Positions 38,502-45,986 of a DNA stretch of 64,000 bases are shown here, in pieces. How positions within the stretch are numbered: position 1 is the stretch's first letter; each line of letters starts with the position of its first letter. The position numbers and the translations under genes are program-made. The notes below the pieces were generated by a model that worked only from the letters and a program-made list of their open reading frames with translations, did not search any database and had not been told where the DNA came from. This stretch comes from Paracrocinitomix mangrovi (GTDB lineage: Bacteria > Bacteroidota > Bacteroidia > Flavobacteriales_D > Crocinitomicaceae), in contig NZ_CP091819.1 in NCBI RefSeq assembly GCF_019740355.2, positions 3,286,001-3,350,000 on the forward strand, given 5' to 3'.

Positions 38502-39641
38502 ATGGAAATTGTAGAAAACGAAAATCAGGTAATGATTAGGCAAATGGTTAGAGATTTTGCCGAAAAAGAAATTCGCCCGCATTTTATGGAATGGGATGAG
38601 ACCCAGGAATTCCCTGTACCCCTTTTTAAGAAATTAGGTGGCCTTGGATTAATGGGTGTGCTTGTTCCTGAAGAGTATGGTGGAAGTGGTTTTGGTTATA
38701 ATGAATACATTACTGTAATTTCTGAAATTGCTCAAGTTTGTGGATCAATTGGATTATCGGTAGCAGCTCATAATTCACTTTGTACAGGTCACATTTTATA
38801 TCATGGATCTGAAGAGCAAAAAAGAAAATATTTACCAAAGTTAGCCTCAGCTGAGTTTATTGGTGCTTGGGGATTAACTGAAACAGGAACCGGATCTGAT
38901 GCGGGAGGTATGGCTACCACTGCTGTAAAGGACGGTGATTATTATATTTTAAACGGTTCAAAAAACTTTATCACTCACGCCATTAGTGGTGATGTAGCAG
39001 TTGTCATTGTTAGAACTGGTGAAAAAGGAGATTCTCACGGAATGTCTGCTTTCATAGTTGAAAAAGGAACTCCTGGTTTTAAATCTGGTAAAAAAGAGAA
39101 TAAATTGGGGATGCGTGCTTCTGAAACTGCTGAATTGATTTTTGAGAACTGTAGAGTACATAAAGATCAGTTAATAGGAGAAGAAGGAAAAGGATTTATT
39201 CAGGCCATGAAAGTTTTGGATGGAGGAAGAATTTCTATCGGAGCTTTGGCGCTAGGTATCGCTCAAGGAGCATTCAAAGCAGCGGTTAAATACTCTAAAG
39301 AAAGAGAACAATTTGGTCAACCAATTGCTAAATTTCAAGGTATCGCTTTTAAATTGGCAGATATGGCAACTAAAATTGAAGCAGCAGAACTATTGTTGCT
39401 ACAAGCAGCTGCTATGAAAATGAGAGGAGAAAAAATGACTAAGGAATCTGCAATGGCTAAATATTATGCTTCAGAAATTTCAGTAGAAGTTTCTACAGAT
39501 GCTGTTCAGATCTTTGGAGGATACGGATATACAAAAGATTTTCCAGTAGAGAAATTTTACAGAGATTCTAAGTTGTGTACAATTGGAGAAGGGACATCAG
39601 AAATTCAAAAATTGGTAATTTCACGCGAATTATTTAAATAG
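38502..39641 (+). CDS. Acyl-CoA dehydrogenase (short/medium-chain type)
   Basis: A 379-residue flavoprotein that oxidises acyl-CoA to trans-2-enoyl-CoA in beta-oxidation or branched-chain amino acid breakdown, passing electrons to ETF. The N-terminal helical domain is followed by the FAD-binding signature [17 protein letters not shown] (about 123), [20 protein letters not shown] and the C-terminal helical domain. The likely catalytic base is glutamate 363 in [13 protein letters not shown], placed as in butyryl-CoA dehydrogenase. It stands alone with its own promoter. The substrate chain length is not deduced. Confidence 0.93.
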   Translation: MEIVENENQVMIRQMVRDFAEKEIRPHFMEWDETQEFPVPLFKKLGGLGLMGVLVPEEYGGSGFGYNEYITVISEIAQVCGSIGLSVAAHNSLCTGHILYHGSEEQKRKYLPKLASAEFIGAWGLTETGTGSDAGGMATTAVKDGDYYILNGSKNFITHAISGDVAVVIVRTGEKGDSHGMSAFIVEKGTPGFKSGKKENKLGMRASETAELIFENCRVHKDQLIGEEGKGFIQAMKVLDGGRISIGALALGIAQGAFKAAVKYSKEREQFGQPIAKFQGIAFKLADMATKIEAAELLLLQAAAMKMRGEKMTKESAMAKYYASEISVEVSTDAVQIFGGYGYTKDFPVEKFYRDSKLCTIGEGTSEIQKLVISRELFK

Positions 39642-39643
39642 AT

Positions 39644-39674
39644 TTTGCGTTACTAAAAAAAAGAATTATCTTTG
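39644..39674 (+). promoter_or_regulatory. Promoter of rpsU (near-perfect Bacteroidota consensus)
   Basis: TTTG at 39644-39647, exactly 19 bases, then TATCTTTG at 39667-39674. The -7 box contains the TTG at 39672 that could be misread as a start; the real rpsU ATG is at 39708. Confidence 0.75.
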
Positions 39675-39707
39675 CCATCCAATTTTGATAAAAGAAATAA
39701 GAAAGAT

Positions 39708-39899
39708 ATGTTAATAATTCCATTGAAAGAAGGCGAAAACATTGAGAGAGCTTTAAAAAGATACAAAAAGAAGTTTGAAAGAACAGGTGTCTTAAGAGAA
39801 TTGAGAGATAGACAACAATTTACAAAACCTTCTGTTGTTGAAAGACAAATGAAATTGAAAGCTGCTTATAGACAAAAAATGCAGCAAGAAGAAATGTAA
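39708..39899 (+). CDS. rpsU: 30S ribosomal protein S21
   Basis: A 63-residue basic protein of the small subunit. It begins MLIIPLKEGENIERALKRYK and continues with the conserved KKFERTGVLRELRDRQQF, then a basic helix. The ATG at 39708 gives the normal N-terminus; upstream TTG 39672 lies within the promoter. In Bacteroidota S21 is known to help hide the anti-Shine-Dalgarno end of 16S rRNA, which fits the lack of Shine-Dalgarno sequences in this window. A terminator follows 29 bases after the stop. Confidence 0.95.
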   Translation: MLIIPLKEGENIERALKRYKKKFERTGVLRELRDRQQFTKPSVVERQMKLKAAYRQKMQQEEM

Positions 39900-39927
39900 T
39901 TAAAACATATTCTCTAAAAATACGTAC

Positions 39928-39956
39928 AAGGAGTATCAACTGATACTCCTTTTTTT
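39928..39956 (+). terminator. Rho-independent terminator between rpsU and xerC
   Basis: AGGAGTATCA pairs perfectly with TGATACTCCT around a two-base centre (a larger loop is likely), followed by seven T. The T run ends at the base before the xerC ATG. Confidence 0.88.
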
Positions 39957-40829
39957 ATGTCTTTAATCGCAGAATTCGAATATTATCTGGTGCATGAGAA
40001 GCGATATTCTCAGCATACGGTGATAGCGTATCTAAAAGATCTGGAACAATTCTGTGAGATCCTTAATTTAAGCTCGGATAAAAGTATCAAGGAAGTAAAC
40101 CACCAAATGATGAGATCTTATTTGGTGGATATGATGGAAGAAGGTCTAGAAAATTCTTCTGTAAATAGAAAGTTGAGCTCTGTTAAAACATTTTACAGGT
40201 TTATTCGCCAACAAGGATACATTGATGCAAATCCGGCTCAAAAAGTTAAAAGTGTTAAGCAAAAAAAAGTATTGCCTCAGTTTGTGCCCGAACAACAGCT
40301 TTGGGACAGCAGTATTTTTAATGACATAGAAGACGAGTTTACTAGATGTCAGGATGAGCTTATTATGGAGCTTTTATATCAAACCGGTATTCGACTTAGC
40401 GAATTAATCAATTTAGAAGAATCAAATATCTCTGATCACCAAATTAAAGTGTTGGGTAAAAGAAATAAGGAACGCATAATTCCAATTTCACATTTATTAA
40501 CAGAAATAATTTATCGTTATCGCCAATCTAAATCAGTTTTAGGTCTGAAAACCAGACATTTACTTTGCACCAAGGCTGAAAAAAAATTGAGTCCTAAATT
40601 TGTTTATAATAAGGTAAATTTTTATCTTTCTAGAGTAACGAATTTGAGTAAAAAAAGCCCGCATGTGTTAAGGCATACTTTTGCTACTCACATGTTAAAC
40701 AATGGTGCATCTTTGGAGACGATAAAGAAGCTTTTGGGCCACACAGATTTATCAGCTACTCAGATTTACACTCATAATTCGTTCAAACAGATACAATCGA
40801 TTTATAAACAGGCTCATCCAAGAGGTTAG
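39957..40829 (+). CDS. xerC: Tyrosine recombinase XerC
   Basis: A 290-residue site-specific recombinase that with a partner resolves chromosome dimers at dif. The N-terminal SAM-like core-binding domain (about 1-90: LVHEKRYSQHTVIAYLKDLE) is followed by the catalytic domain. The active residues are visible: R146 (QTGIRLSEL), lysine near 170, H236 and R239 (HVLRHTFATHML), H262 (LLGHTDLSATQ) and tyrosine 271 (IYTH). The size and position between rpsU and hpf fit the chromosomal XerC of Bacteroidota, not a phage integrase. The ATG lies right at the end of the rpsU terminator T run, so transcription may rely on read-through. Confidence 0.92.
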   Translation: MSLIAEFEYYLVHEKRYSQHTVIAYLKDLEQFCEILNLSSDKSIKEVNHQMMRSYLVDMMEEGLENSSVNRKLSSVKTFYRFIRQQGYIDANPAQKVKSVKQKKVLPQFVPEQQLWDSSIFNDIEDEFTRCQDELIMELLYQTGIRLSELINLEESNISDHQIKVLGKRNKERIIPISHLLTEIIYRYRQSKSVLGLKTRHLLCTKAEKKLSPKFVYNKVNFYLSRVTNLSKKSPHVLRHTFATHMLNNGASLETIKKLLGHTDLSATQIYTHNSFKQIQSIYKQAHPRG

Positions 40830-40869
40830 CCGATCACGTGAGCGAACGTGAATTAAAACTAGAGGTATT

Positions 40870-41163
40870 ATGGATATAAATGTTCATTCAGTGCACTTCA
40901 GTGCCGACAGAAAACTAGTAGATTTTATCAACGGAAAGGTTTCTAAATTAGAAGTGTTTTTTGATAATATTATTGCTGGTGAAGTTTACCTTCGATTAGA
41001 CAACTCTGCAAATGCTGAAAATAAAGTTGCAGAAATTAAATTGTCGATTCCCGGGAAAGAATTATTTGCAAAGAAACAATGTAAAAGTTTTGAGGAGGCA
41101 GCCGACCTGGCTTGTGAAGCACTGAGGAGGCAGGTAAGAAAACAAAAGTCCAAGAGGAAATAA
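40870..41163 (+). CDS. hpf: Ribosome hibernation promoting factor (HPF/RaiA family, short form)
   Basis: A 97-residue protein that binds the decoding centre of idle 30S subunits in stationary phase. It has the S30AE fold pattern (MDINVHSVHFSADRKLVDFI; VYLRLDNSANAENKVAEIKL; SFEEAADLACEALRRQVRKQ) and a basic end. It lacks the C-terminal dimerisation domain of long HPF. It follows xerC after 40 bases and is closed by a terminator. Confidence 0.93.
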   Translation: MDINVHSVHFSADRKLVDFINGKVSKLEVFFDNIIAGEVYLRLDNSANAENKVAEIKLSIPGKELFAKKQCKSFEEAADLACEALRRQVRKQKSKRK

Positions 41164-41183
41164 TAATATTTTAACTAATTTAG

Positions 41184-41221
41184 TCCCTGATCCACTGATT
41201 GTTGTTCAGGGATTTTTTTTT
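41184..41221 (+). terminator. Rho-independent terminator after hpf
   Basis: TCCCTGA (41184) pairs with TCAGGGA (41206), followed by eight T. The loop is about 15 bases. Confidence 0.82.
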
Positions 41222-41309
41222 GAATTTATAAATCTATAACGAGAAAACTAGTTCATTTTGGCTCAATACTTGCCTTTGAATTAGAAAAGACAATTTTAAT
41301 TAAAAGCGT

Positions 41310-41876
41310 ATGAAAAAATTTATTGCATTGTTAAGCTTGGTTTTATTTTTTGGATTTAACGGATCTGCACAAACCAAGATAGGAGGAATAGTGATGCCCA
41401 ATGTTATGAAAGTAGATGGGGAATATCTAAAAATGAATGGCGGTGGAGTCAGAGAAAAGTATTGGATTGATTTATACGTAGGTGTATTATATCTAGAAAA
41501 TAAATCTTCAGATGCTGAGAAAATTATGAGTGCTGATGAAAAAATGGCGATCAAATTGAGAATAGTTTCAGGAATGGTTTCTAATTCAAAATTAGAAGAT
41601 GCCGTAAGAGAAGGAATGGAGAAATCTACAAAAGGAAACATGGAACCTTATAAAGCTAGATTAGAAAAATTGATCAAAGAAGGTTTTGGTGAAGATGTAG
41701 AAGATGGAGACATTTTTGATTTAGTTTATGTACCTGGTAAAGGAACATCTTTAATTAAGAATCAAAAAACACTAGTTACAGTAGAAGGATTAGACTTTAA
41801 AAAAGCAATTTTTGGCGTTTGGTTATGTGATGAACCAGCTCAGGAATCCCTGAAAAAGAAAATGTTAGGTAACTAA
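41310..41876 (+). CDS. Chalcone isomerase-like periplasmic protein
   Basis: A 188-residue protein with a signal peptide (MKKFIALLSLVLFFGFNGSAQ). The body resembles the bacterial chalcone-isomerase-like family: GGVREKYWIDLYVGVLYLE (about 49-67), then MAIKLRIVSGMVS, DLVYVPGKGTSLIKN and FKKAIFGVWLCDEPAQESLK at the end. In plants the fold isomerises chalcones or binds fatty acids. The bacterial secreted members probably bind small hydrophobic ligands and lack a flavonoid pathway. It is monocistronic, between the hpf terminator and the tRNA promoter. Confidence 0.85.
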   Translation: MKKFIALLSLVLFFGFNGSAQTKIGGIVMPNVMKVDGEYLKMNGGGVREKYWIDLYVGVLYLENKSSDAEKIMSADEKMAIKLRIVSGMVSNSKLEDAVREGMEKSTKGNMEPYKARLEKLIKEGFGEDVEDGDIFDLVYVPGKGTSLIKNQKTLVTVEGLDFKKAIFGVWLCDEPAQESLKKKMLGN

Positions 41877-41910
41877 GAAAAAAAAATTAAAATTTTATCT
41901 GATTTTTTGT

Positions 41911-41941
41911 TTTGTCACAAGAAATTAGTTTTATATATTTG
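41911..41941 (+). promoter_or_regulatory. Promoter of the tRNA operon (near-perfect consensus)
   Basis: TTTG at 41911-41914, 19 bases, then TATATTTG at 41934-41941. Transcription should start at about 41945-41948, within the left arm of a GC-rich hairpin. Confidence 0.75.
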
Positions 41942-41942
41942 C

Positions 41943-41973
41943 ACTCCCGTTTTGAAAAATGCGGGAGTTTTTT
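41943..41973 (+). terminator. Terminator-like hairpin at the start of the tRNA transcript
   Basis: ACTCCCG (41943) pairs with CGGGAGT (41962-41968), with extra A-T pairs possible in the loop, followed by six T. It can end transcripts of the upstream gene, and because it starts at the tRNA promoter it may also form a 5' leader structure. Confidence 0.65.
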
Positions 41974-41998
41974 AGTTCTTTAAATAAGAAATTTTTTC

Positions 41999-42072
41999 GC
42001 CTCTGTAGCTCAGCTGGCTAGAGCAGCTGATTTGTAATCAGCAGGTCGTGGGTTCGAGTCCCTCCAGAGGCT
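41999..42072 (+). tRNA. tRNA-Thr (anticodon TGT)
   Basis: Cloverleaf with acceptor GCCTCTG/CAGAGGC, D arm GCTCAGCTGGCTAGAGC, anticodon loop TTTGTAA and T arm GGGTTCGAGTCCC. CCA is not encoded. First of four clustered tRNAs. Confidence 0.95.
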
Positions 42073-42094
42073 CTTTTAGTGCTAAGTACTAAAA

Positions 42095-42177
42095 GGGGAG
42101 ATACCAGAGTGGCCAAATGGGACGGACTGTAACTCCGTTGGCTTACGCCTTCGCAGGTTCGAATCCTGCTCTCCCCA
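42095..42177 (+). tRNA. tRNA-Tyr (anticodon GTA)
   Basis: Class II tRNA with a long variable arm. The acceptor is GGGGAGA/TCTCCCC, anticodon loop CTGTAAC, T arm CAGGTTCGAATCCTG. CCA is not encoded. Confidence 0.95.
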
Positions 42178-42211
42178 CTATAGCACTTAGGTAAAGAAAG
42201 AAAAATAATAA

Positions 42212-42284
42212 GCGGGAGTAGCTCAGTTGGTAGAGCGTCAGCCTTCCAAGCTGAGGGTCGCGAGTTCGAGTCTCGTCTCCCGCT
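42212..42284 (+). tRNA. tRNA-Gly (anticodon TCC)
   Basis: Acceptor GCGGGAG/CTCCCGC, D arm GCTCAGTTGGTAGAGC, anticodon loop CTTCCAA, T arm with GTTCGAGTC. CCA is not encoded. Confidence 0.95.
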
Positions 42285-42329
42285 CAATAAATCGTCAAAC
42301 GAGATGGTTAAGGTATTAAGAACTATCGT

Positions 42330-42401
42330 GCCGGTGTAGCTCAGGGGTAGAGCGTTTCCTTGGTAAGGAAGAGGTCACGGGTTCAAATCCCGTCATTGGC
42401 T
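42330..42401 (+). tRNA. tRNA-Thr (anticodon GGT)
   Basis: Acceptor GCCGGTG/CATTGGC contains two G-T pairs. D arm GCTCAGGGGTAGAGC, anticodon loop TTGGTAA, T arm GGGTTCAAATCCC. CCA is not encoded. Confidence 0.93.
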
Positions 42402-42439
42402 CAAAAGGTTGTGATGGGAATTATGAAATTGAGACAATG

Positions 42440-42527
42440 GAATTTGGCTAGTTCAAATTCATCTTTTTAACATTTAAAAAGATTGTGTTGACTCAAGGGA
42501 TTAGTGTATCCGCCTAAGGCGGATTTT
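42440..42527 (+). promoter_or_regulatory. Structured leader between tRNA-Thr and tuf (three hairpins)
   Basis: Three perfect inverted repeats in a row: GAATTTG/CAAATTC (42440-42460), ATCTTTTTAA/TTAAAAAGAT (42461-42483) and ATCCGCC/GGCGGAT (42508-42524, followed by TTT). They may process or attenuate the tRNA-tuf transcript. No clear tuf promoter is seen in the 181-base spacer. Confidence 0.5.
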
Positions 42528-42582
42528 GTAGTTTGTAAAAATTTGATAATTAATAAAATAACAAAGTAAACAATTGTAGATT

Positions 42583-43770
42583 ATGGCTAAGGAAACCTTT
42601 AATCGTTCCAAACCACACGTAAATATTGGGACAATTGGACACGTTGACCATGGTAAAACTACTTTGACTGCTGCTATTACTACTGTATTAGCAAAAGCTG
42701 GTGGTGCTGAAGTAAGAAGCTTCGATACTATTGATAACGCTCCTGAAGAAAAAGAAAGAGGTATTACTATTAATACATCTCACGTAGAATACGAAACTGA
42801 AACTAGACACTATGCTCACGTTGACTGTCCAGGTCACGCCGACTATGTAAAGAACATGGTAACTGGTGCTGCTCAAATGGATGGTGCGATCTTGGTAGTT
42901 GCTGCTACTGATGGTCCTATGCCTCAAACTAGAGAGCACATCCTTTTAGGAAGACAGGTTGGTGTTCCTAGAATGGTTGTTTTCATGAACAAAGTTGACA
43001 TGGTTGATGATGAAGAGCTACTTGAATTAGTAGAAATGGAAATCAGAGACTTGTTGTCTTTCTATGAGTATGATGGAGATAATACTCCAGTTATCCAAGG
43101 ATCTGCTTTAGGTGGATTGAATGGAGAGCCTAAATGGGAAGAAACTATCATGAAATTGATGGAGTCAGTTGATAACTGGATCGAACTTCCAGTTAGAGAA
43201 GTTGATAAAGATTTCTTGATGCCTGTTGAGGATGTATTCTCAATTACTGGTCGTGGTACTGTTGCTACTGGTAAAATTGAAACTGGTGTTATTAACACTG
43301 GAGATGAGGTTGATATCATTGGTATGGGTGAAGAAAAATTATCTTCAACTATTACTGGGGTTGAGATGTTTAGAAAAATCTTAGATAGAGGTGAAGCTGG
43401 TGATAACGTAGGTCTTCTTTTGAGAGGTATCGAGAAAACTGATATCAGAAGAGGAATGGTAATCGCTAAACCTGGTTCAATTACTCCTCACGCTAAGTTT
43501 AAAGCTGAGGTTTATATCTTGAAAAAAGAAGAAGGTGGACGTCACACTCCATTCCATAACAAATATAGACCACAGTTCTACTTAAGAACTACTGACGTAA
43601 CTGGTGAAATCGTTCTTGAAGACGGTAGAGAAATGGTTATGCCTGGTGATAACGTTACTATTACTGTAAACTTAATCGTTCCTGTTGCGATCAACAAAGG
43701 GTTGAGATTCGCGATCAGAGAAGGTGGTAGAACAGTAGGAGCTGGTCAGGTAACTGAGATTTTAGACTAA
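42583..43770 (+). CDS. tuf: Translation elongation factor Tu
   Basis: A 395-residue GTPase that delivers aminoacyl-tRNA to the ribosome. G1 is [11 protein letters not shown] (about 19-29), with G2 [14 protein letters not shown]3 DCPGHADY and G4 NKVDM; the two beta-barrel domains complete the protein ([33 protein letters not shown]). The length is normal. It lies in the conserved tRNA-tuf-tRNA-Trp-secE-nusG block. Codon use is strongly biased, as expected for a highly expressed gene (many repeated ACT, GGT and GTA codons). Confidence 0.98.
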   Translation: MAKETFNRSKPHVNIGTIGHVDHGKTTLTAAITTVLAKAGGAEVRSFDTIDNAPEEKERGITINTSHVEYETETRHYAHVDCPGHADYVKNMVTGAAQMDGAILVVAATDGPMPQTREHILLGRQVGVPRMVVFMNKVDMVDDEELLELVEMEIRDLLSFYEYDGDNTPVIQGSALGGLNGEPKWEETIMKLMESVDNWIELPVREVDKDFLMPVEDVFSITGRGTVATGKIETGVINTGDEVDIIGMGEEKLSSTITGVEMFRKILDRGEAGDNVGLLLRGIEKTDIRRGMVIAKPGSITPHAKFKAEVYILKKEEGGRHTPFHNKYRPQFYLRTTDVTGEIVLEDGREMVMPGDNVTITVNLIVPVAINKGLRFAIREGGRTVGAGQVTEILD

Positions 43771-43797
43771 GTCTAATAATAACATATAAAAGAGGTG

Positions 43798-43826
43798 AAC
43801 TCCGACACGTCGGAGTTGCCTTTTTT
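43798..43826 (+). terminator. Rho-independent terminator after tuf
   Basis: AACTCCGAC and GTCGGAGTT form a near-perfect stem, then GCC and six T. The T run touches the first base of tRNA-Trp, so it may limit read-through into tRNA-Trp and secE. Confidence 0.85.
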
Positions 43827-43897
43827 ACGGGCGTAGTTCAATGGTAGAATACCGGTCTCCAACACCGTTGATGAGGGTTCGAATCCTTCCGCCCGTG
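43827..43897 (+). tRNA. tRNA-Trp (anticodon CCA)
   Basis: Acceptor ACGGGCG/CGCCCGT, anticodon loop CTCCAAC giving CCA, T arm GGGTTCGAATCCT. Fourteen bases separate it from secE. Confidence 0.93.
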
Positions 43898-43911
43898 CAA
43901 AATAGAAGAAA

Positions 43912-44160
43912 GTGGCAAACATAGTCAAATACATAGAGGAGTCTTACAATGAGTTAGTGCACAAGGTAACTTGGCCAACTTGGGATCAACTCCAAAGTAG
44001 TTCAATCGTGGTACTAGTTGCTTCGGTTATTTTTGCATTATTAATCTTTATCATGGATTATTTGTTTGGAATTAACGTGCAACACGTTGAAGGACAAACT
44101 GAATTCGGAATCTGGAAAGGTCTTTTAGGTTTCTACTATGATTTAAGAGGGGCATATTAA
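43912..44160 (+). CDS. secE: Preprotein translocase subunit SecE
   Basis: An 82-residue inner-membrane subunit of the SecYEG channel. The amphipathic helix with ESYNELVHKVTWPTWDQLQ (about 9-27) is the SecE signature, followed by one membrane helix (about 29-50) and a short tail. The start is GTG 43912; no ATG fits. It is 14 bases after tRNA-Trp and one base before nusG. Confidence 0.93.
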   Translation: MANIVKYIEESYNELVHKVTWPTWDQLQSSSIVVLVASVIFALLIFIMDYLFGINVQHVEGQTEFGIWKGLLGFYYDLRGAY

Positions 44161-44161
44161 T

Positions 44162-44713
44162 ATGGCTGAGATTAAAAAACGTTGGTACGTAGTTCGTGCT
44201 ATTGGTGGTAAAGAGAAAAAAGTTCGTGATTATATCGAGCTTGAGGTGAAGCGTCACAAAATTGAACACTTGGTAGGTCAGGTTTTGATTCCTACAGAAA
44301 AAGTGTATCAAATTAGAAACGGTAAAAAAATCAGCAAGGAAAGAAATTACTTGCCAGGTTACGTTTTGATTGAGGCTGCCCTTGAAGGTGAGGTGCAACA
44401 CATTATTAAAAGTGTTCCTAACGTAATCGGATTTATGAGCGCGGTAAAGGGTGGCGACCCAATGCCTATGCGTAAAGAAGAAGTTAACCGAATTTTAGGT
44501 AAGGTTGACGAGTTAGCAGAACAAGAAGAAGAATTGAACATTCCTTATGTTGTTGGAGAAACTGTTAAAGTAATTGACGGTCCTTTCAACGGATTTAATG
44601 GAGTGATTGAAAATATTAATGAAGAGAAGAAGAAGTTAGAGGTGATGGTAAAAATATTCGGCCGTAAAACTCCACTTGAGTTGAACTATATGCAGGTCGA
44701 TAAAAATAGTTAA
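44162..44713 (+). CDS. nusG: Transcription termination/antitermination protein NusG
   Basis: A 183-residue RNA polymerase-binding elongation factor. The N-terminal NGN domain (about 6-115) begins with RWYVVRAIGGKEKKVRDYIE and holds ERNYLPGYVLIEA. The C-terminal KOW domain (about 128-180) has GETVKVIDGPFNGFNGVIEN. NusG links polymerase to the ribosome or Rho. It directly follows secE and precedes a 110-base structured spacer and rplK. Confidence 0.97.
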   Translation: MAEIKKRWYVVRAIGGKEKKVRDYIELEVKRHKIEHLVGQVLIPTEKVYQIRNGKKISKERNYLPGYVLIEAALEGEVQHIIKSVPNVIGFMSAVKGGDPMPMRKEEVNRILGKVDELAEQEEELNIPYVVGETVKVIDGPFNGFNGVIENINEEKKKLEVMVKIFGRKTPLELNYMQVDKNS

Positions 44714-44823
44714 GGTTATAATAAACGAGTAGGAGTGCTACGTGAGACGCCCCGATTTATCGGTAAAGACAATGCTTCCCGTCCGCGATTAACGCACGCT
44801 AACACTACTAAAAACAAAGCAAA
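44714..44823 (+). promoter_or_regulatory. Structured leader between nusG and rplK (possible r-protein autoregulatory RNA)
   Basis: This 110-base spacer is more GC-rich than its surroundings. TAGGAGTG near its 5' end can pair with CACTACTA near the 3' end (one mismatch), enclosing GACG/CGTC and CCGATTTATCGG. L1 protein represses its own rplK-rplA mRNA in other bacteria, so a binding site is plausible. The fold is drawn by eye. Confidence 0.4.
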
Positions 44824-45267
44824 ATGGCAAAACAAATTGATGGATTGATCAAGCTTCAAATCAAAGGTGGAGCAGCTAATCCAGCACCTCCTGTAGGACC
44901 AGCTCTTGGTGCTAAGGGTGTTAATATCATGGAGTTCTGTAAGCAGTTTAATGCTAGAACCCAAGAGAAAGCTGGAAAAGTATTGCCGGTTGTAATTACA
45001 GTTTATAGCGATAAATCATTTGAATTTATTGTTAAAACTCCTCCGGTTGCTGTACAATTGATGGATGCTGCTAAGATCAAAGGTGGTTCTGCTGAACCAA
45101 ATAGACAAAAAGTTGCTAAAGTTACTTGGGATCAAGTAAAAGCGATCGCTGAAGATAAAATTCAGGATATGAACGCTTTTAAAGTTGAATCTGCTATGAG
45201 AATGGTAGCCGGTACTGCAAGAAGTATGGGTATTACTGTAATCGGCAATTTCCCTGAAACAGTTTAA
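44824..45267 (+). CDS. rplK: 50S ribosomal protein L11
   Basis: A 147-residue protein of the GTPase-associated centre. The proline-rich N-terminus with [18 protein letters not shown] (about 19-36) and the RNA-binding C-terminal half ([20 protein letters not shown]) are conserved. The length is normal. It is first of the rplK-rplA-rplJ-rplL run, with spacers of 12, 11 and 28 bases. Confidence 0.98.
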   Translation: MAKQIDGLIKLQIKGGAANPAPPVGPALGAKGVNIMEFCKQFNARTQEKAGKVLPVVITVYSDKSFEFIVKTPPVAVQLMDAAKIKGGSAEPNRQKVAKVTWDQVKAIAEDKIQDMNAFKVESAMRMVAGTARSMGITVIGNFPETV

Positions 45268-45279
45268 AATTAACGAGTT

Positions 45280-45975
45280 ATGGCAAGAATAGGTAAGAAA
45301 AGAAAAGAGGCTTTGTCAAAAATTGACAAAACTAAAGCTTATTCCTTGACAGAAGCTTGTTCTCTGTTAAAGGAAATCACTAACGCTAAGTTTGATGCTT
45401 CAGTTGATGTTGCAGTAAGACTTGGAGTTGACCCAAGAAAATCTAACGAAATGGTACGTGGTACGGTAGCTTTGCCTCACGGAACAGGAAAAGACGTCAA
45501 AGTATTGGTGTTGTGTACTCCTGATAAGGAAGCTGAAGCAAAAGAAGCAGGTGCTGAACACGTTGGATTAGACGACTATATCAATAAAATTAAAGGAGGA
45601 TGGACTGATATTGATGTTATCATTACAATGCCTTCCGTAATGGGTAAAGTAGGTGCTTTAGGTAGAGTATTAGGACCAAGAGGTTTGATGCCAAATCCTA
45701 AAACAGGTACTGTTACTATGGATATAGGAAAAGCAGTTCAAGATGTTAAGGCTGGTAAAATCGATTTCAGAGTTGATAAGTTTGGAATTGTACACTCATC
45801 TGTAGCTAAAGTATCTTTCGATCCTAAGAAAATCGAGGAGAATACGAATGAGTTACTTCAAACTATTATCAAATTGAAACCGGCAGCAGCTAAAGGTACT
45901 TATATCAAGAGCGTTTATTTAAGCTCTACTATGAGTCCAAGCATCAATGTTGACACTAAGGCGTTTGCCATTTAA
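45280..45975 (+). CDS. rplA: 50S ribosomal protein L1
   Basis: A 231-residue protein of the mobile L1 stalk near the E site. The motif [18 protein letters not shown] (about 129) is diagnostic, together with [17 protein letters not shown] (about 47). L1 commonly represses its own operon by binding the mRNA leader. The length and position are normal. Confidence 0.98.
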   Translation: MARIGKKRKEALSKIDKTKAYSLTEACSLLKEITNAKFDASVDVAVRLGVDPRKSNEMVRGTVALPHGTGKDVKVLVLCTPDKEAEAKEAGAEHVGLDDYINKIKGGWTDIDVIITMPSVMGKVGALGRVLGPRGLMPNPKTGTVTMDIGKAVQDVKAGKIDFRVDKFGIVHSSVAKVSFDPKKIEENTNELLQTIIKLKPAAAKGTYIKSVYLSSTMSPSINVDTKAFAI

Positions 45976-45986
45976 AACACTCTAAT

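Noticed and set aside
39957-40829. Phage or integron integrase
   Set aside because: Length, catalytic residues and position between rpsU and hpf fit chromosomal XerC; no att sites, cassettes or phage genes are nearby.
42018-42287. Minus-strand frame of 89 codons across three tRNA genes
   Set aside because: It is antisense to tRNA-Thr, tRNA-Tyr and tRNA-Gly. The peptide with GGTRTHDLLITNQLL is a well-known artefact of translating tRNA clusters.
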